From: Natrinema hispanicum
GTDB lineage: Archaea > Halobacteriota > Halobacteria > Halobacteriales > Natrialbaceae
Assembly: GCF_004217335.1 (NCBI RefSeq)
Contig: NZ_SHMP01000003.1
Span: forward strand, 1,054,001-1,118,000
Direction: 5' to 3'
DNA length: 64,000 bases
A program made the position numbers and the translations under genes. Below are positions 43,574 through 53,065 of this stretch, piece after piece (position 1 is the first letter of the stretch; each line of letters starts with the position of its first letter). The notes below the pieces were generated by a model. It was not told the origin of the DNA, did not search any database, and was given only the letters and a program-made list of their open reading frames with translations.

Positions 43574-44464
43574 CTACTGCTCTGTGACCACGAGTGCGGC
43601 CTCGAGCGCATTGCCGATCGTCTCCGTGCCAGCGTCGTCGACGGCGACCAGCGGCGGGCGGACCTCGTCGGAAGGAATGACGCCGCGTTCGGCCAGTGCC
43701 GTCTTCGTCGCCGGGGCGAAATCGTGGGTCGTACACGCGTCGAACAGCGGTGCGATCGCGTCCCGCTGAAGTTCCCGACCGCGCTCGTCGTCAGCGCGTT
43801 CGAATGCCGCCCGCAGTACCTCGGGGACGACGTTCGACAGGGCGTTGATTCCGCCATCGGCACCCATCCGGAGCGCCGGGACTAACAGGGCGTCATACCC
43901 CTGCAGACACAGGAATTCCTCGGGTGTCCTTTCGAGCACCGAGAGGAAATATTCGAGGTCGCCGCTCGAGTCTTTGATTCCGACGACCCTGTCACGTTCG
44001 GCGACGGCGGCGACGGTCTCAGGTTCGATACGCTGGCCCGTACACTGCGGGATGTTATACAACAGGACGGGCAGCGATGCCTCGTCGATGATGGCCTCGA
44101 AGAACCGCTGGTTGCCCGCGGGCGCGTTCGCGGTCGTGAAGTACGGCGCGACGATCGCGGCGGCGTCGGCACCCGCGTCGGCAGCGCGGTCGATCGCCGC
44201 AACCGTCTCACCGACGCTCGTCGCGCCGGCACCCGCAATAACCGGAACCTCGGCGTGGTCGACGGTCGTTTCGACGACGCGGCGGTGCTCGTCGGCCGTC
44301 AAACTCGGATACTCGCCGGTCGTCCCACAGGGAAAGACGGCGTCGATGCCGCCGTCCTGGAGGTGTGCAAGCACGTCGACGAGTGCCGATTCGTCGATCG
44401 ATCCGGCGTCGAACGGCGTCACCATTGGACAGGTAATCCCCTGCAGCGCGTCGCGAAGTGCCAT
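43574..44464 (-). CDS. DHDPS/N-acetylneuraminate lyase family aldolase
   Basis: A 296-residue class I aldolase. Conserved: CGTTGEYPSL (substrate carboxylate loop), LLYNIPQ with the catalytic Tyr, and VVGIKDSSGD with the Schiff-base lysine. It could be dihydrodipicolinate synthase or a 2-keto-3-deoxygluconate aldolase; haloarchaea use both, and sequence motifs alone do not separate them. The ATG at 44464 is the family start; the same frame is open to 45460 but that extension is a GC-rich shadow of the gene on the other strand. Confidence 0.85.
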   Translation of the reverse strand: MALRDALQGITCPMVTPFDAGSIDESALVDVLAHLQDGGIDAVFPCGTTGEYPSLTADEHRRVVETTVDHAEVPVIAGAGATSVGETVAAIDRAADAGADAAAIVAPYFTTANAPAGNQRFFEAIIDEASLPVLLYNIPQCTGQRIEPETVAAVAERDRVVGIKDSSGDLEYFLSVLERTPEEFLCLQGYDALLVPALRMGADGGINALSNVVPEVLRAAFERADDERGRELQRDAIAPLFDACTTHDFAPATKTALAERGVIPSDEVRPPLVAVDDAGTETIGNALEAALVVTEQ

Positions 44465-44595
44465 GTCCGTGTGCGACGTGCGACCACGCCAAAACCGTTG
44501 CCATCGGTGACCCACGACCACGACGGGGAGCTGTGGTGTGACCGCCGCGTCGATCCGTCCGACAGTATATGTGTCCGGCAGTCGAACGAACGCAT

Positions 44596-44907
44596 ATGGC
44601 GGATCGGCGTCGGCTCGAGCGATTCGTGCGCTCGACGCTGCAGGGCGCAGGCGAGCAGTTCGAGGAGCTTCGCAGATCGACCGACGAGCAACTCGAGGAG
44701 GCCCGCGAGGCATACGAAATGGCGAAACACGCACGTCAGTTGCCGACCGATGAGGCGGGACGGGCGAAAATCGTCTGTCGGCGCTACGCCCAACAGCGGG
44801 CGGCGAAGCTCGACGACGAGTACCGACCGGCCTGTTATGAGGCGGGCCACCCTGACTGTGAGGGGTGTGCAGAAGACGTCCGCAACGGCCGAATCGAGAC
44901 CTGGTGA
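44596..44907 (+). CDS. Small conserved haloarchaeal protein
   Basis: A 103-residue charged, helical protein starting MADRRRLERFVRSTLQGAG and ending with a cysteine cluster CYEAGHPDCEGC, possibly a metal site. Function unknown. It ends one base before the ATG of the sugar-nucleotide transferase gene, so the two are co-transcribed. The ATG at 44596 is preferred over 44569 for its polar, family-like start. Confidence 0.72.
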   Translation: MADRRRLERFVRSTLQGAGEQFEELRRSTDEQLEEAREAYEMAKHARQLPTDEAGRAKIVCRRYAQQRAAKLDDEYRPACYEAGHPDCEGCAEDVRNGRIETW

Positions 44908-44908
44908 G

Positions 44909-45949
44909 ATGGACCGTCCCGTCGTCGCCTGCGTGCTGGCCGGCGGGATCGGGAGTCGACTCTATCCTGCGAGCCGACGTGACCGACCCAAGCAGTTGCG
45001 GTCGCTCGTCGGCGAGCGCTCGTTGCTTGCACGGACGATGGACCGAACGGCGTTTGCCGACGAACAGTACGTCCTGACCCGCGAGTCGGTTGCCGACATA
45101 GTCTCCGAGCACGCACCAAAAGCGGGCGTGCTGGTCGAACCGGCCGGGAAAGATACCGGGCCGGCGCTGGTCTATGCGGCCTGGCGGCTCCGCAAGCAGT
45201 TCGACACAGAGCCGGTCTTGGTCTGTCTCCCCAGTGACCACTACGTTGCCGACGACGCGGCGTTCACAACACGGCTCGAGCGCGCCGCCGAAATCGCCGT
45301 CGAAACAGGCGGGCTGGTCACGGTCGGCGTCGAACCGACGCGGCCGTCGCCGGGCTATGGATACATCGTCCCCACCGACGGACTCGAGGCCGACACCGAC
45401 ACCGACACCGACGACTACGCAGCCGTCGCGCAGTTCACCGAGAAACCCGACCGCGAACACGCACGCGAACTCATCGAGGCCGGCGCGTACTGGAACGCTG
45501 GCGTCTTCGCCTGGACGCCCAGTGCCCTGTTGGCCGCGGCGCGAAACTCACCGCTCGCGCCGCTGGCCGAGTCACTCGCAGCTGGCGACCCTCGCGGTGG
45601 CTTCGAGGCTGTCGAAGCCAGCAGCGTGGATTGCGCGATCATGGAGCGCGCGACGAACGTCTTCGTGACGCCGCTATCGGTCGACTGGGACGACCTCGGG
45701 ACGTGGGACGCGGTTGGCCGGATCCTCGAGCGAGCGGGCGACGAGTCGAACGACGTCGTCGCAGGCAGGGTTCTTGCGATCGACGCTACGGAAAACGTCG
45801 TCGCTGCACCCGACGCCCACGTCTCGCTGCTCGAGGTCGACGATCTCATCGTGACGGCGTTCGAGAATCGAATCCTTATCGCTCCGCGGGACGCATCGCA
45901 GCGAGTGCGCGATGTGGTTGATCGCTTGCGCCATCGGGACGCCTTCTAA
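44909..45949 (+). CDS. Mannose-1-phosphate guanylyltransferase-type nucleotidyltransferase
   Basis: A 346-residue sugar nucleotidyltransferase. The nucleotide loop is GGIGSRLYPASRRDRPKQ, as in GTP:mannose-1-phosphate guanylyltransferases; further ManC-like blocks are VCLPSDHYV, GVEPTRPSPGYGYI, FTEKPD and YWNAGVFAW. It would supply GDP-mannose for glycosylation. It lacks the long C-terminal isomerase domain of bacterial ManC. Confidence 0.85.
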   Translation: MDRPVVACVLAGGIGSRLYPASRRDRPKQLRSLVGERSLLARTMDRTAFADEQYVLTRESVADIVSEHAPKAGVLVEPAGKDTGPALVYAAWRLRKQFDTEPVLVCLPSDHYVADDAAFTTRLERAAEIAVETGGLVTVGVEPTRPSPGYGYIVPTDGLEADTDTDTDDYAAVAQFTEKPDREHARELIEAGAYWNAGVFAWTPSALLAAARNSPLAPLAESLAAGDPRGGFEAVEASSVDCAIMERATNVFVTPLSVDWDDLGTWDAVGRILERAGDESNDVVAGRVLAIDATENVVAAPDAHVSLLEVDDLIVTAFENRILIAPRDASQRVRDVVDRLRHRDAF

Positions 45950-46046
45950 CACGTCTGACAACCTGTCACACGCCGGCTACGCTCGAGTAGTTTCACTGAC
46001 TGCTGTTTGGCAATAAAAAATCGAATTCAGAATTCGTTCGCGGTTA

Positions 46047-46247
46047 TTAGGCTAGCTTGGCCTCGGTGTCACCGTTTGACGGCCACAGCGCCCAGATGAG
46101 GACCGCAACGATGAGTGCCAGTCCCAGTACGCCCGTCTCCACGACGGACAGCCTGACACCGAACCACGAGAGCACCGTTCGCAACTCGACGATCAGTGGC
46201 GTCAAAAACGCCATGATGACGAGGAGTCCGCCCTTCGAGATACGCAT
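46047..46247 (-). CDS. cbaC: ba3 oxidase small subunit CbaC-like
   Basis: A 66-residue protein with two hydrophobic helices (GGLLVIMAFLTPLIVELRTVL and TGVLGLALIVAVLIWALW). It starts one base after cbaA ends, in the position of cbaC in the cbaDBAC cluster described for Natronomonas. The identification rests on order and topology. Confidence 0.68.
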   Translation of the reverse strand: MRISKGGLLVIMAFLTPLIVELRTVLSWFGVRLSVVETGVLGLALIVAVLIWALWPSNGDTEAKLA

Positions 46248-46248
46248 A

Positions 46249-47994
46249 CTAGAGCATCACCCCACGCACGGACTCGAGGACGAGGCTCGGGTCGGCAACG
46301 ACGCTTGGCTTCCAGGGGTCGATGCCGGGGCCGAACAGCCCACCGGCGTCGATGATGCTCGCAAGCGGGAGCGAGTAGGCGATGATCACGAGGACGACGG
46401 CGATCGAGGTCCAGAGCTTGAGGTTATCGATGATCACCGGCGCGTCCTCGGGGCCCGAGAGCGTGCCAGCATAGGTGTTGTCCGGAATCGAATCGCTGGT
46501 GGAGCCACCGATGGTGGTCAGGACCATGTTCGTGATGAACAGGTACACCGAGAGGGTCAGCAACGCCGCGCCCAGAGCGACCTGTGCGTCGATCTCAGCG
46601 ACGGTCCCGACGGCGGGATCGAAGCTAAAGCCCTGATACTGCGGCTCGGCAGTCCGGCGAGGCATCCCGAACAGCCCGGCCCGGTGCATCGCGTTCGACA
46701 TGAAGGTCATGCCGATAAACCACAGCACGACCTGGACCAACCCGAGCGAGCGGTTCCAGATCTCTTTGCCGGTCAGTTGCGGCATGAACCAGTAGGACGC
46801 CGCCATGAAGGTCAACGCGACGGCGGTGCCGACGGTGAGGTGGAAGTGACCGACGACCCACCAGGAGTTGTGGACGAGGTAGTTGATGTTCAGGCCGGCG
46901 TTGATCATGCCGGAGAAGCCACCTGCGGCGAACATCAGCCCTGCAAGCGCCATCCCGGTAAACGCCGGGTCGCGCCATGGAAGTGCCTTGAGCCAGCTGA
47001 GGTAACCTTCACCGCCGCGCTGGCGCGCACCGTGTTCCATACTGGCGACGACGGTAAACGCGGTCAGCAGGCTCGGCAACAGCAGGAACATCGTGTTCGT
47101 CATCGCGATGAACTTGAACCCTTCCGCGATGCCGGGGTCCAGATACTGGTGGTGGATCCCGACTGGCGTCGACAGGATCAGGAACAGCACGAAGACGACA
47201 CGTGCGAGCGGATCGCTGAACAGCTTGCCACCGGAGAGCTTCGGCAGCATGGTGTACCACAGCATGTACGCCGGCATCAGCCAGAAGTACACGACTGGGT
47301 GGCCGAAGAACCAGAACAGCGTCCGGGTCAACAGCGGGTTAACGGAGTCGATGATGCCCAGCGACCACGGGAGCAGGAACGCGAGGATCGAGATGGCGAC
47401 ACCGATCGAGCTGAGATACCAGAACAGCATCGTCGTCAACGCCATGAACGTCGGCAGCGGGATCCGCTCGTCGGGGTTGTCCTTCTTCCAGGCCCACCAT
47501 GTCCGGAACCAGTCGAAGCCGGCGAGCCAGGACCCGACGACGAACAGGACTAAGCCCACATAAAACGCCGGATGGGCCTGAAACGGCGAATAAAACGTAT
47601 ACAGGACGTCGGCGTTCATCGGAATCTGGTCGACGACGCCGCCGAGGATCGAGACGCCGACTAGGAGCGTTCCGATCATCATCAGGGCGTACCAGCCCCA
47701 CGTAAAGCGGATGTTTTTGACACCGCGATCGAGGCTAGTCGTTACTGCCCAGGTGAAGATCCCCACGAGGAAGAAGATCGTGAACGTGATCACCAGCAAG
47801 ACGCCGTGGGCTGTCAACACGGTGTAGTAGTCCTGCGATGGGATGAACCGCAAGACGTTCGTTCGGTGCAGGCCCTGGATGAGCCCGAGCGTCCCGCCGA
47901 TCGTCAGCGCGAGGAAGGAACTCCAGAGTATAGCTCTGATTACGCGTGCCTCCTTCGGGAACTGGTCGATGTAGGCGTTACGCATCGCCATCAC
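46249..47994 (-). CDS. cbaA: Cytochrome ba3-type oxidase subunit I
   Basis: A 581-residue B-family haem-copper oxidase subunit with about 13 helices. Haem and CuB ligands lie in TAHGVLL, GHPVVYFWLMP (with the crosslinked Tyr), IHHQYLDPG and VVGHFHLTVG. It reduces oxygen to water and pumps protons. Its first 17 bases overlap the end of cbaB. The set cbaD-B-A-C is in the classical order. Confidence 0.94.
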   Translation of the reverse strand: MMAMRNAYIDQFPKEARVIRAILWSSFLALTIGGTLGLIQGLHRTNVLRFIPSQDYYTVLTAHGVLLVITFTIFFLVGIFTWAVTTSLDRGVKNIRFTWGWYALMMIGTLLVGVSILGGVVDQIPMNADVLYTFYSPFQAHPAFYVGLVLFVVGSWLAGFDWFRTWWAWKKDNPDERIPLPTFMALTTMLFWYLSSIGVAISILAFLLPWSLGIIDSVNPLLTRTLFWFFGHPVVYFWLMPAYMLWYTMLPKLSGGKLFSDPLARVVFVLFLILSTPVGIHHQYLDPGIAEGFKFIAMTNTMFLLLPSLLTAFTVVASMEHGARQRGGEGYLSWLKALPWRDPAFTGMALAGLMFAAGGFSGMINAGLNINYLVHNSWWVVGHFHLTVGTAVALTFMAASYWFMPQLTGKEIWNRSLGLVQVVLWFIGMTFMSNAMHRAGLFGMPRRTAEPQYQGFSFDPAVGTVAEIDAQVALGAALLTLSVYLFITNMVLTTIGGSTSDSIPDNTYAGTLSGPEDAPVIIDNLKLWTSIAVVLVIIAYSLPLASIIDAGGLFGPGIDPWKPSVVADPSLVLESVRGVML

Positions 47995-48772
47995 CTCCTT
48001 CGGTCGCGTTGGTGACCGTGAGGGTATCGCTTTCCTCGTGGCCGTCGACGGTCACCGTCCAGTCGTGATCGCCTGTTCCAAGGTCAGTCGTGTCGACCGC
48101 GAACTCGACGGTTTCGCTGCCGTGTGCGGGCACTGTGACGTCTTGCTCGAGTGACTGCTGATCGCCGATATCGAGGGTTGCGGTCGTTTCGAGGTCGTAG
48201 TTCATATCGTTGCTGACAGTGGTGTTGATCGTCGTCTGGTTGCCGAGCTGGGCTTCGCCGGGGGCCTCGGTCGACAGCTCGGTCAGATCGAACTCGTCTT
48301 GCGGAACAACGTTCAGTTTCCCTTCCATCGTGTGGTGGTATGCACCACAGTACTCGTTGCAGAGAATGCCGTACTCGCCGGGTTCGTCGAACTCGACGGT
48401 CATCTCTGAGATCTGTCCAGGGACGACCATCGTGTTCATGTTCGTCCCGGCGACAGTGTAGCTGTGTGTCACGTCTCGGCTCGTCACGTAAAACGTCACG
48501 GTGCTGTTCGCCGGCACCGTGATCTCGCTTGGCGTGTACGTCCACGCCTGAGCGACGACGGCCGCCTCGTATTCGTTGCCACCGACGTGTGTGACACCGG
48601 GGTCGCTGAACCGCTCGTCGTCGTTGATCGTGTCCGGATCGATGGACCCACCATCGTCGTCGATCATCGCGATGCCAGGACCGACTGCCCCGTACGTGAC
48701 CGTCGCGATGAAACCAACGATTAACACCATCGACACGGCCAGCCAGGTCTTTTCGTAGGTGTGAATGTTCAT
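47978..48772 (-). CDS. cbaB: Cytochrome ba3 oxidase subunit II with extra C-terminal beta domain
   Basis: A 264-residue CuA subunit anchored by one N-terminal helix (about residues 10-30). The CuA ligands are His103, Cys138, Cys142, His146 and Met149 (CNEYCGAYHHTME). About 100 further residues after the cupredoxin domain (from ~161, TTINTTVSNDMNYDLE) resemble a CARDB/Ig-like beta domain outside the cell. It overlaps cbaD by four bases and cbaA by 17. Confidence 0.92.
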   Translation of the reverse strand: MNIHTYEKTWLAVSMVLIVGFIATVTYGAVGPGIAMIDDDGGSIDPDTINDDERFSDPGVTHVGGNEYEAAVVAQAWTYTPSEITVPANSTVTFYVTSRDVTHSYTVAGTNMNTMVVPGQISEMTVEFDEPGEYGILCNEYCGAYHHTMEGKLNVVPQDEFDLTELSTEAPGEAQLGNQTTINTTVSNDMNYDLETTATLDIGDQQSLEQDVTVPAHGSETVEFAVDTTDLGTGDHDWTVTVDGHEESDTLTVTNATEGGDGDA

Positions 48773-48996
48773 GCAAGCCCCACCACCGTCAACAGCACCC
48801 CGGTGACGGTCGGTCCGTTACCGAGGAACTCGATGAAGTACATGAATATCCACAGCGCCACCAGTATGAGAAAGTAAATCCCAACTAGGATCGCTGTTCC
48901 GATCGGATCGTACTCGTCGTGATCGAGTTCACGAACCTGATCGGTCTCATCCGTGGGATGCTTCCCATCCACCCCTTTTTCGATAGCCGAACTCAT
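48769..48996 (-). CDS. cbaD: ba3 oxidase small subunit CbaD-like
   Basis: A 75-residue protein with an acidic N-terminus and two hydrophobic stretches (AILVGIYFLILVALWIFMYF and PTVTGVLLTVVGLA). It is the first gene of the four-gene oxidase operon, corresponding to cbaD in Natronomonas, and resembles subunit IIa of ba3 oxidases. It overlaps cbaB by ATGA. Confidence 0.75.
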   Translation of the reverse strand: MSSAIEKGVDGKHPTDETDQVRELDHDEYDPIGTAILVGIYFLILVALWIFMYFIEFLGNGPTVTGVLLTVVGLA

Positions 48997-49096
48997 ACGG
49001 AGTGGTAGGGAAAGGGGATGACTTACTGCCAGTCATCGTTCCCGGCCACTGGGAATGGGTTGGGGAATTAAGCTATCGACCGCCAAATGCATGTGT

Positions 49097-49309
49097 ATGA
49101 GCCTCGAGACACTCCAACCCCGGCACGCGGCAGCTGTCGGGTTGCTTGCGTTAATCCCGCTTATCGTCTATGCAATCACGGACTCGGTATTCGCCGGTGG
49201 CGTCAGCGTGCTCAACACGTGCCTCATCTACGGCTCGCTGTATCTCGCCATGTCACCGGTCGAGACGTCCCACGGCCACCATGGTGACGGCAGCAGCACC
49301 CTCGGCTAA
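49097..49309 (+). CDS. Small membrane protein, possible oxidase subunit CbaE
   Basis: A 70-residue protein with two helices (HAAAVGLLALIPLIVYAI and SVLNTCLIYGSLYLAM) and a polar tail. It diverges from the cba operon and precedes the TauE/SafE gene by 14 bases. The ATG at 49097 is chosen over 49055. The name CbaE is from memory of Natronomonas. Confidence 0.6.
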   Translation: MSLETLQPRHAAAVGLLALIPLIVYAITDSVFAGGVSVLNTCLIYGSLYLAMSPVETSHGHHGDGSSTLG

Positions 49310-49323
49310 CGCTTTCAGTTCAG

Positions 49324-50202
49324 ATGACCCTCGTTTCATCCGTATCGAGCCCGCTCTCGACCGCTCTTCCGCTTGAGTCCGGCGTCCACTCACTGATCGT
49401 ACCGCTGATGGGTGCGTCGGTACCGTCGGGTGCCGTCCTCGAGCGCGTGAACCTGCTTTTGCTCTTCGTCGTCGGGCTGCTGGCCGGCGCACACTGTTTG
49501 GGGATGTGTGGCCCACTGGTGACGGCGTATGCCGACCGGATCGGTGCGGCGAGCAGTAAACGCCGCGACGACACGCTCACCGGCTACGAGGTGCGCCAGC
49601 ATGCGCTGTTTAACCTCGGTCGGACGGCCAGCTACGCTGCGGTTGGCGGCCTGTTCGGCCTGCTTGGGGCGATCACGATCGCCTCGAGCGAGGCCGTCGC
49701 CGCCATCGGTGACAGCGTCAGGGGCGTGACGGGGATCCTCGTCGGGATCGCGATCGTCACGAGCGGCCTGTACTATCTCCGGGGGCAAACCGCCGTTCCC
49801 GGCCACGGGCTGCCGATCATCGGAACGATCTTCCGCCGACTCTCGGATCTCCTCTCGAGTCGGATCGACCGCTACGCGACGTCGCCGGGGATTTTCGCAC
49901 TCGGTGCGGTTCATGGCCTCATGCCGTGTCCGATCATCTATCCGGCGTATCTCTACGCGTTCGCGCTCGGCTCACCGACGCGCGGAGCGCTCTCGCTCGC
50001 CGCTCTCGGGTTGGGGACGATTCCCACGCTGTTCGCCTACGGGACCGTTTTGAATACCATCGGGCCCGACACGCGCGTGCGACTCCATCGTGGACTGGGG
50101 GCTGCGTTCGTCGTCCTCGGCTACATTCCCCTCTCACACGGGCTGATGCTGTACGGCATCCATCTGCCACACGTCCCGCTCCCGTACATTAACCTGTTCT
50201 AA
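49324..50202 (+). CDS. TauE/SafE family (UreH/DsbD-like) membrane protein
   Basis: A 292-residue protein with six or more helices. The motif AHCLGMCGPLV (residues about 55-65) and PCPIIYP in the other half match the SafE/CcdA-like Cu or thiol transport families seen in oxidase assembly clusters. The next gene, a copper P-type ATPase, starts two bases after its stop. The likely role is copper handling for the ba3 oxidase, by context. Confidence 0.8.
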   Translation: MTLVSSVSSPLSTALPLESGVHSLIVPLMGASVPSGAVLERVNLLLLFVVGLLAGAHCLGMCGPLVTAYADRIGAASSKRRDDTLTGYEVRQHALFNLGRTASYAAVGGLFGLLGAITIASSEAVAAIGDSVRGVTGILVGIAIVTSGLYYLRGQTAVPGHGLPIIGTIFRRLSDLLSSRIDRYATSPGIFALGAVHGLMPCPIIYPAYLYAFALGSPTRGALSLAALGLGTIPTLFAYGTVLNTIGPDTRVRLHRGLGAAFVVLGYIPLSHGLMLYGIHLPHVPLPYINLF

Positions 50203-50204
50203 CG

Positions 50205-52655
50205 ATGGGTGAGAATCCACGGCAGTCCGCGCAGTCGCCCGCGGCGGCAGCCAATGCAGGAACTGCGAACCCGACCGGCAACGGGTCACCGGCCGAGCCC
50301 GAGGCCGACACCGATACCTGCGACCTCTGTGATCTGCCGACTCCGCCGACCCCGATCACCGAGTCCGACGTGGACGGCTCGTTTTGTTGTCAGGGCTGTC
50401 TCGAGGTCGCTCGAACGCTCGACCGAACCGACGGCCCCGACGAGGCGGAGCTCCAGTCACGACTGGACGGCGATGACGGTCCCGATCTCGATGATCTCGA
50501 GGGCGAGGACGCCTTCCTCGCGGTCGATGGGATGCACTGTTCGACGTGTGAGGCGTTCCTCGAGACGACCGCCGAACGCGAAGCGGGCGTCCGCGGCGTG
50601 ACGGCCAGTTACGCGACGGACACGATCCGAATCGTCTACGATCCCGACGAGCTCGCGTCCGACGAACTTCCCGACATCGTTTCCGGCTACGGCTATACTG
50701 CATCAGACCGCTCGAGTGCCGACGACGAAGACGCCGATAATCGGCTCGGTGCGCTCCTGTTCGGGGCCTTTTTCGGCATGATGGTCATGACGTGGTACAT
50801 CCTGTTTCTGTACCCGACCTACTTCGGCTTCGACCCGATCGCCGACTTCGGCGGCTATGACGGCATGTTTCTGACGGCGAACATCTGGGTGTTTACGTCG
50901 TTCGTCCTCTTTTATACCGGCTATCCGACCCTCCGCGGGGCGTACGTCAGCCTCCGGGCAGGTCGGCCGAACATGGATCTGCTCGTTGCGCTCGCCGCAC
51001 TCGGCTCGTATAGCTACAGCGCGATCGCGACTCTACTAGGGCGGACCCACGTCTACTTCGATGTGACCGTCGCGATCATTATCGTCGTCACCGCAGGGAC
51101 CCACTACGAGCAGGCAGTCAAACGCCGTGCGACCGGCCTCCTCTCCGAACTGACCGAACAGCAGGTCGACGAGGCCCGCCGCGAGAGCGGCGAGACGGTC
51201 CCCCTCGAGGACGTCGATCCCGGCGACCGCCTGCTCGTCCGTCCCGGCGAGCGGATCCCCCTCGATGGCACCGTCGCGGAGGGCTCGGCTGCCGTCGACG
51301 AGTCGCTCGTCACCGGCGAATCGCTGCCCGTCGGCAAGACGTCGGGTGATCCGGTTCGGGGCGGGACCGTCGTTACCGACGCCCCGCTCGTCGTCACGGT
51401 CGGCGACGAGGCCGAAAGCACGCTCGACCGGCTCGTCTCTCTGCTCTGGTCGATCCAAAGTGCCCGTCCGGGCGTCCAGCGGTTGGCTGACAAGCTCGCG
51501 ACGGTGTTCGTCCCGCTGGTCGTCACCCTCGCGGTCGGGACGACCGCCATCTTGCTCGCGACCGGCTCGAGCGTCTCGCAGGCGCTGTTGATCGGGCTGA
51601 CAGTCGTGATCGTCTCCTGTCCGTGTGCGCTCGGGCTCGCGACGCCGCTTGCGATCGCCGCAGGGATTCAGTCCGCCGCCGAGCGGGGCATCGTCGTCGC
51701 CGCGGAGACGATCTTCGAGGACGCCAGAGACGTCGATGTCGTCGTCCTCGACAAGACGGGGACGCTCACGACCGGGACGATGGCCGTCGAGGACGTTCAC
51801 GCCGTCGATGACGTCGATGCCGACGAACTCCTCCGGCGGGCTGGCACCGTCGAGGCACTCTCCGAGCATCCGATCGCAGCCGCCATTGCGGACGCGGCTC
51901 CCGAATCCGCGACCGAGGACGCAACGACCGCCGTCGACGAGTTCGAGCGGGCCGACCGCGGCGTCAGCGGGCTCGTCGACGACGACCGCGTCGTCGTTGG
52001 CCACCCCGACTACCTCCGCGAGCACGGGCTCGCCGTTCCCGACGCGCTCGAGTCTCGAATCAGCGAAACCCGTGACGCGGGTGACGTACCGGTCGTCGTC
52101 GGCTGGGATAGGCGGGCTCGTGGCGTGATCGTCGTCGGTGACTCGCCGCGTGAGGAACTGGGTGACGCGCTCGAGACGCTCTCGGCGGGTCGCGAAGTCG
52201 TCGTTCTCACGGGTGACGAGGGCGCGGCGGCCGACCGGTTCCGCGCGCTCGAGGGCGTCGACGAGGTTTTCGCCGGCGTCCCGCCGGAGGCAAAAGCCGA
52301 GACCGTCGACCGGTTGCGGAGTCGAGGGACGGTCGCGATGGTCGGCGACGGGAGCAACGACGCGCCCGCGCTGGCGACCGCAGACGTCGGCATCGCGATG
52401 GGCAGCGGGACGAAACTTGCGACCGACGCGGCCGACGCGGTGATCGTCGGCGACGACCTCGGTGCCGTCTCCGAGACGTTCGATATCGCGACGAGCACCC
52501 ACCGGCGAATCCGGCAGAACCTCGGCTGGGCCTTTGCCTACAACGCGGTCGCGATCCCGTTGGCGGTGCTCGGCCTGCTGAATCCGCTGTTTGCCGCCGT
52601 CGCGATGGCTGCCAGTAGCGCGCTGGTCGTCCTCAATTCCTCGCGATCGATGTAG
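50205..52655 (+). CDS. Copper-type P-type ATPase (CopA/CcoI-like)
   Basis: An 816-residue P1B ATPase. N-terminal metal parts: CDLCDLPTPPTP...CCQGC (about residues 35-65) and an HMA domain GMHCSTCEAF. The membrane metal site is CPC at 472-474, the phosphorylated Asp516 is in DKTGTLTTG, and TGES and MVGDGSNDAPALA are intact. The CPC motif and the linkage to cba genes suggest copper export or delivery for oxidase assembly rather than simple detoxification. Confidence 0.93.
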   Translation: MGENPRQSAQSPAAAANAGTANPTGNGSPAEPEADTDTCDLCDLPTPPTPITESDVDGSFCCQGCLEVARTLDRTDGPDEAELQSRLDGDDGPDLDDLEGEDAFLAVDGMHCSTCEAFLETTAEREAGVRGVTASYATDTIRIVYDPDELASDELPDIVSGYGYTASDRSSADDEDADNRLGALLFGAFFGMMVMTWYILFLYPTYFGFDPIADFGGYDGMFLTANIWVFTSFVLFYTGYPTLRGAYVSLRAGRPNMDLLVALAALGSYSYSAIATLLGRTHVYFDVTVAIIIVVTAGTHYEQAVKRRATGLLSELTEQQVDEARRESGETVPLEDVDPGDRLLVRPGERIPLDGTVAEGSAAVDESLVTGESLPVGKTSGDPVRGGTVVTDAPLVVTVGDEAESTLDRLVSLLWSIQSARPGVQRLADKLATVFVPLVVTLAVGTTAILLATGSSVSQALLIGLTVVIVSCPCALGLATPLAIAAGIQSAAERGIVVAAETIFEDARDVDVVVLDKTGTLTTGTMAVEDVHAVDDVDADELLRRAGTVEALSEHPIAAAIADAAPESATEDATTAVDEFERADRGVSGLVDDDRVVVGHPDYLREHGLAVPDALESRISETRDAGDVPVVVGWDRRARGVIVVGDSPREELGDALETLSAGREVVVLTGDEGAAADRFRALEGVDEVFAGVPPEAKAETVDRLRSRGTVAMVGDGSNDAPALATADVGIAMGSGTKLATDAADAVIVGDDLGAVSETFDIATSTHRRIRQNLGWAFAYNAVAIPLAVLGLLNPLFAAVAMAASSALVVLNSSRSM

Positions 52656-52679
52656 CCGACGCGTCGGCTCGACGCGTCG

Positions 52680-52919
52680 TCATTCGTCTGTGTCGCCGTC
52701 GGTTGCCACGATGCGCTCGAGTTCCCGGCGCTCGCCGTTTTCGTAGACGTAGGTCGTCTCATCGTCCTCGTCGCGTGTCCGTCGATGACTGCCGTCACAG
52801 AAGGGAAACGACCCCGACAGGCCGCACTGACAGACCGCGATATCACCGTTTTCGTCGTCGATATCGGACGGCTCGAGTTTTCGTGGCCCCGTCGCCTCGA
52901 GTTTGACAAGTCGTGACAT
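52680..52919 (-). CDS. CDGSH iron-sulfur protein
   Basis: A 79-residue protein with the CDGSH motif CQCGLSGSFPFCDGSH, which binds a 2Fe-2S cluster with three Cys and one His. The ATG at 52919 (MSRLVKLEATGP) is chosen. Such small CDGSH proteins are redox or Fe-S transfer candidates. It converges with the P-type ATPase gene, 24 bases away. Confidence 0.85.
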   Translation of the reverse strand: MSRLVKLEATGPRKLEPSDIDDENGDIAVCQCGLSGSFPFCDGSHRRTRDEDDETTYVYENGERRELERIVATDGDTDE

Positions 52920-53065
52920 GATCTTGTCTCGGATCGCTGGCGACAAAACCTTTCGCTCGCATTGGGGATTGAGCGGATGACTACGGTTGTTGCTGTCACA
53001 CCACACGGATTCCGGGAACGGCAAGGTTCTTGGTATGGCTCTCGAATATCGGGGTACCCACAGCT

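Noticed and set aside
43574-45460. Very long open frame (628 codons) on the minus strand
   Set aside because: Only the part from 44464 down matches the DHDPS/NAL family. The upstream part is antisense to a real small protein and the sugar-nucleotide transferase, and reads as arginine-rich GC shadow.
46057-47553. 498-codon plus-strand open frame across cbaA
   Set aside because: cbaA on the other strand carries all haem-copper ligands; this frame is a low-hydrophobicity mirror of it.
51036-52502. 488-codon open frame antisense to the copper ATPase
   Set aside because: The ATPase has complete P-type motifs; the antisense frame has none.
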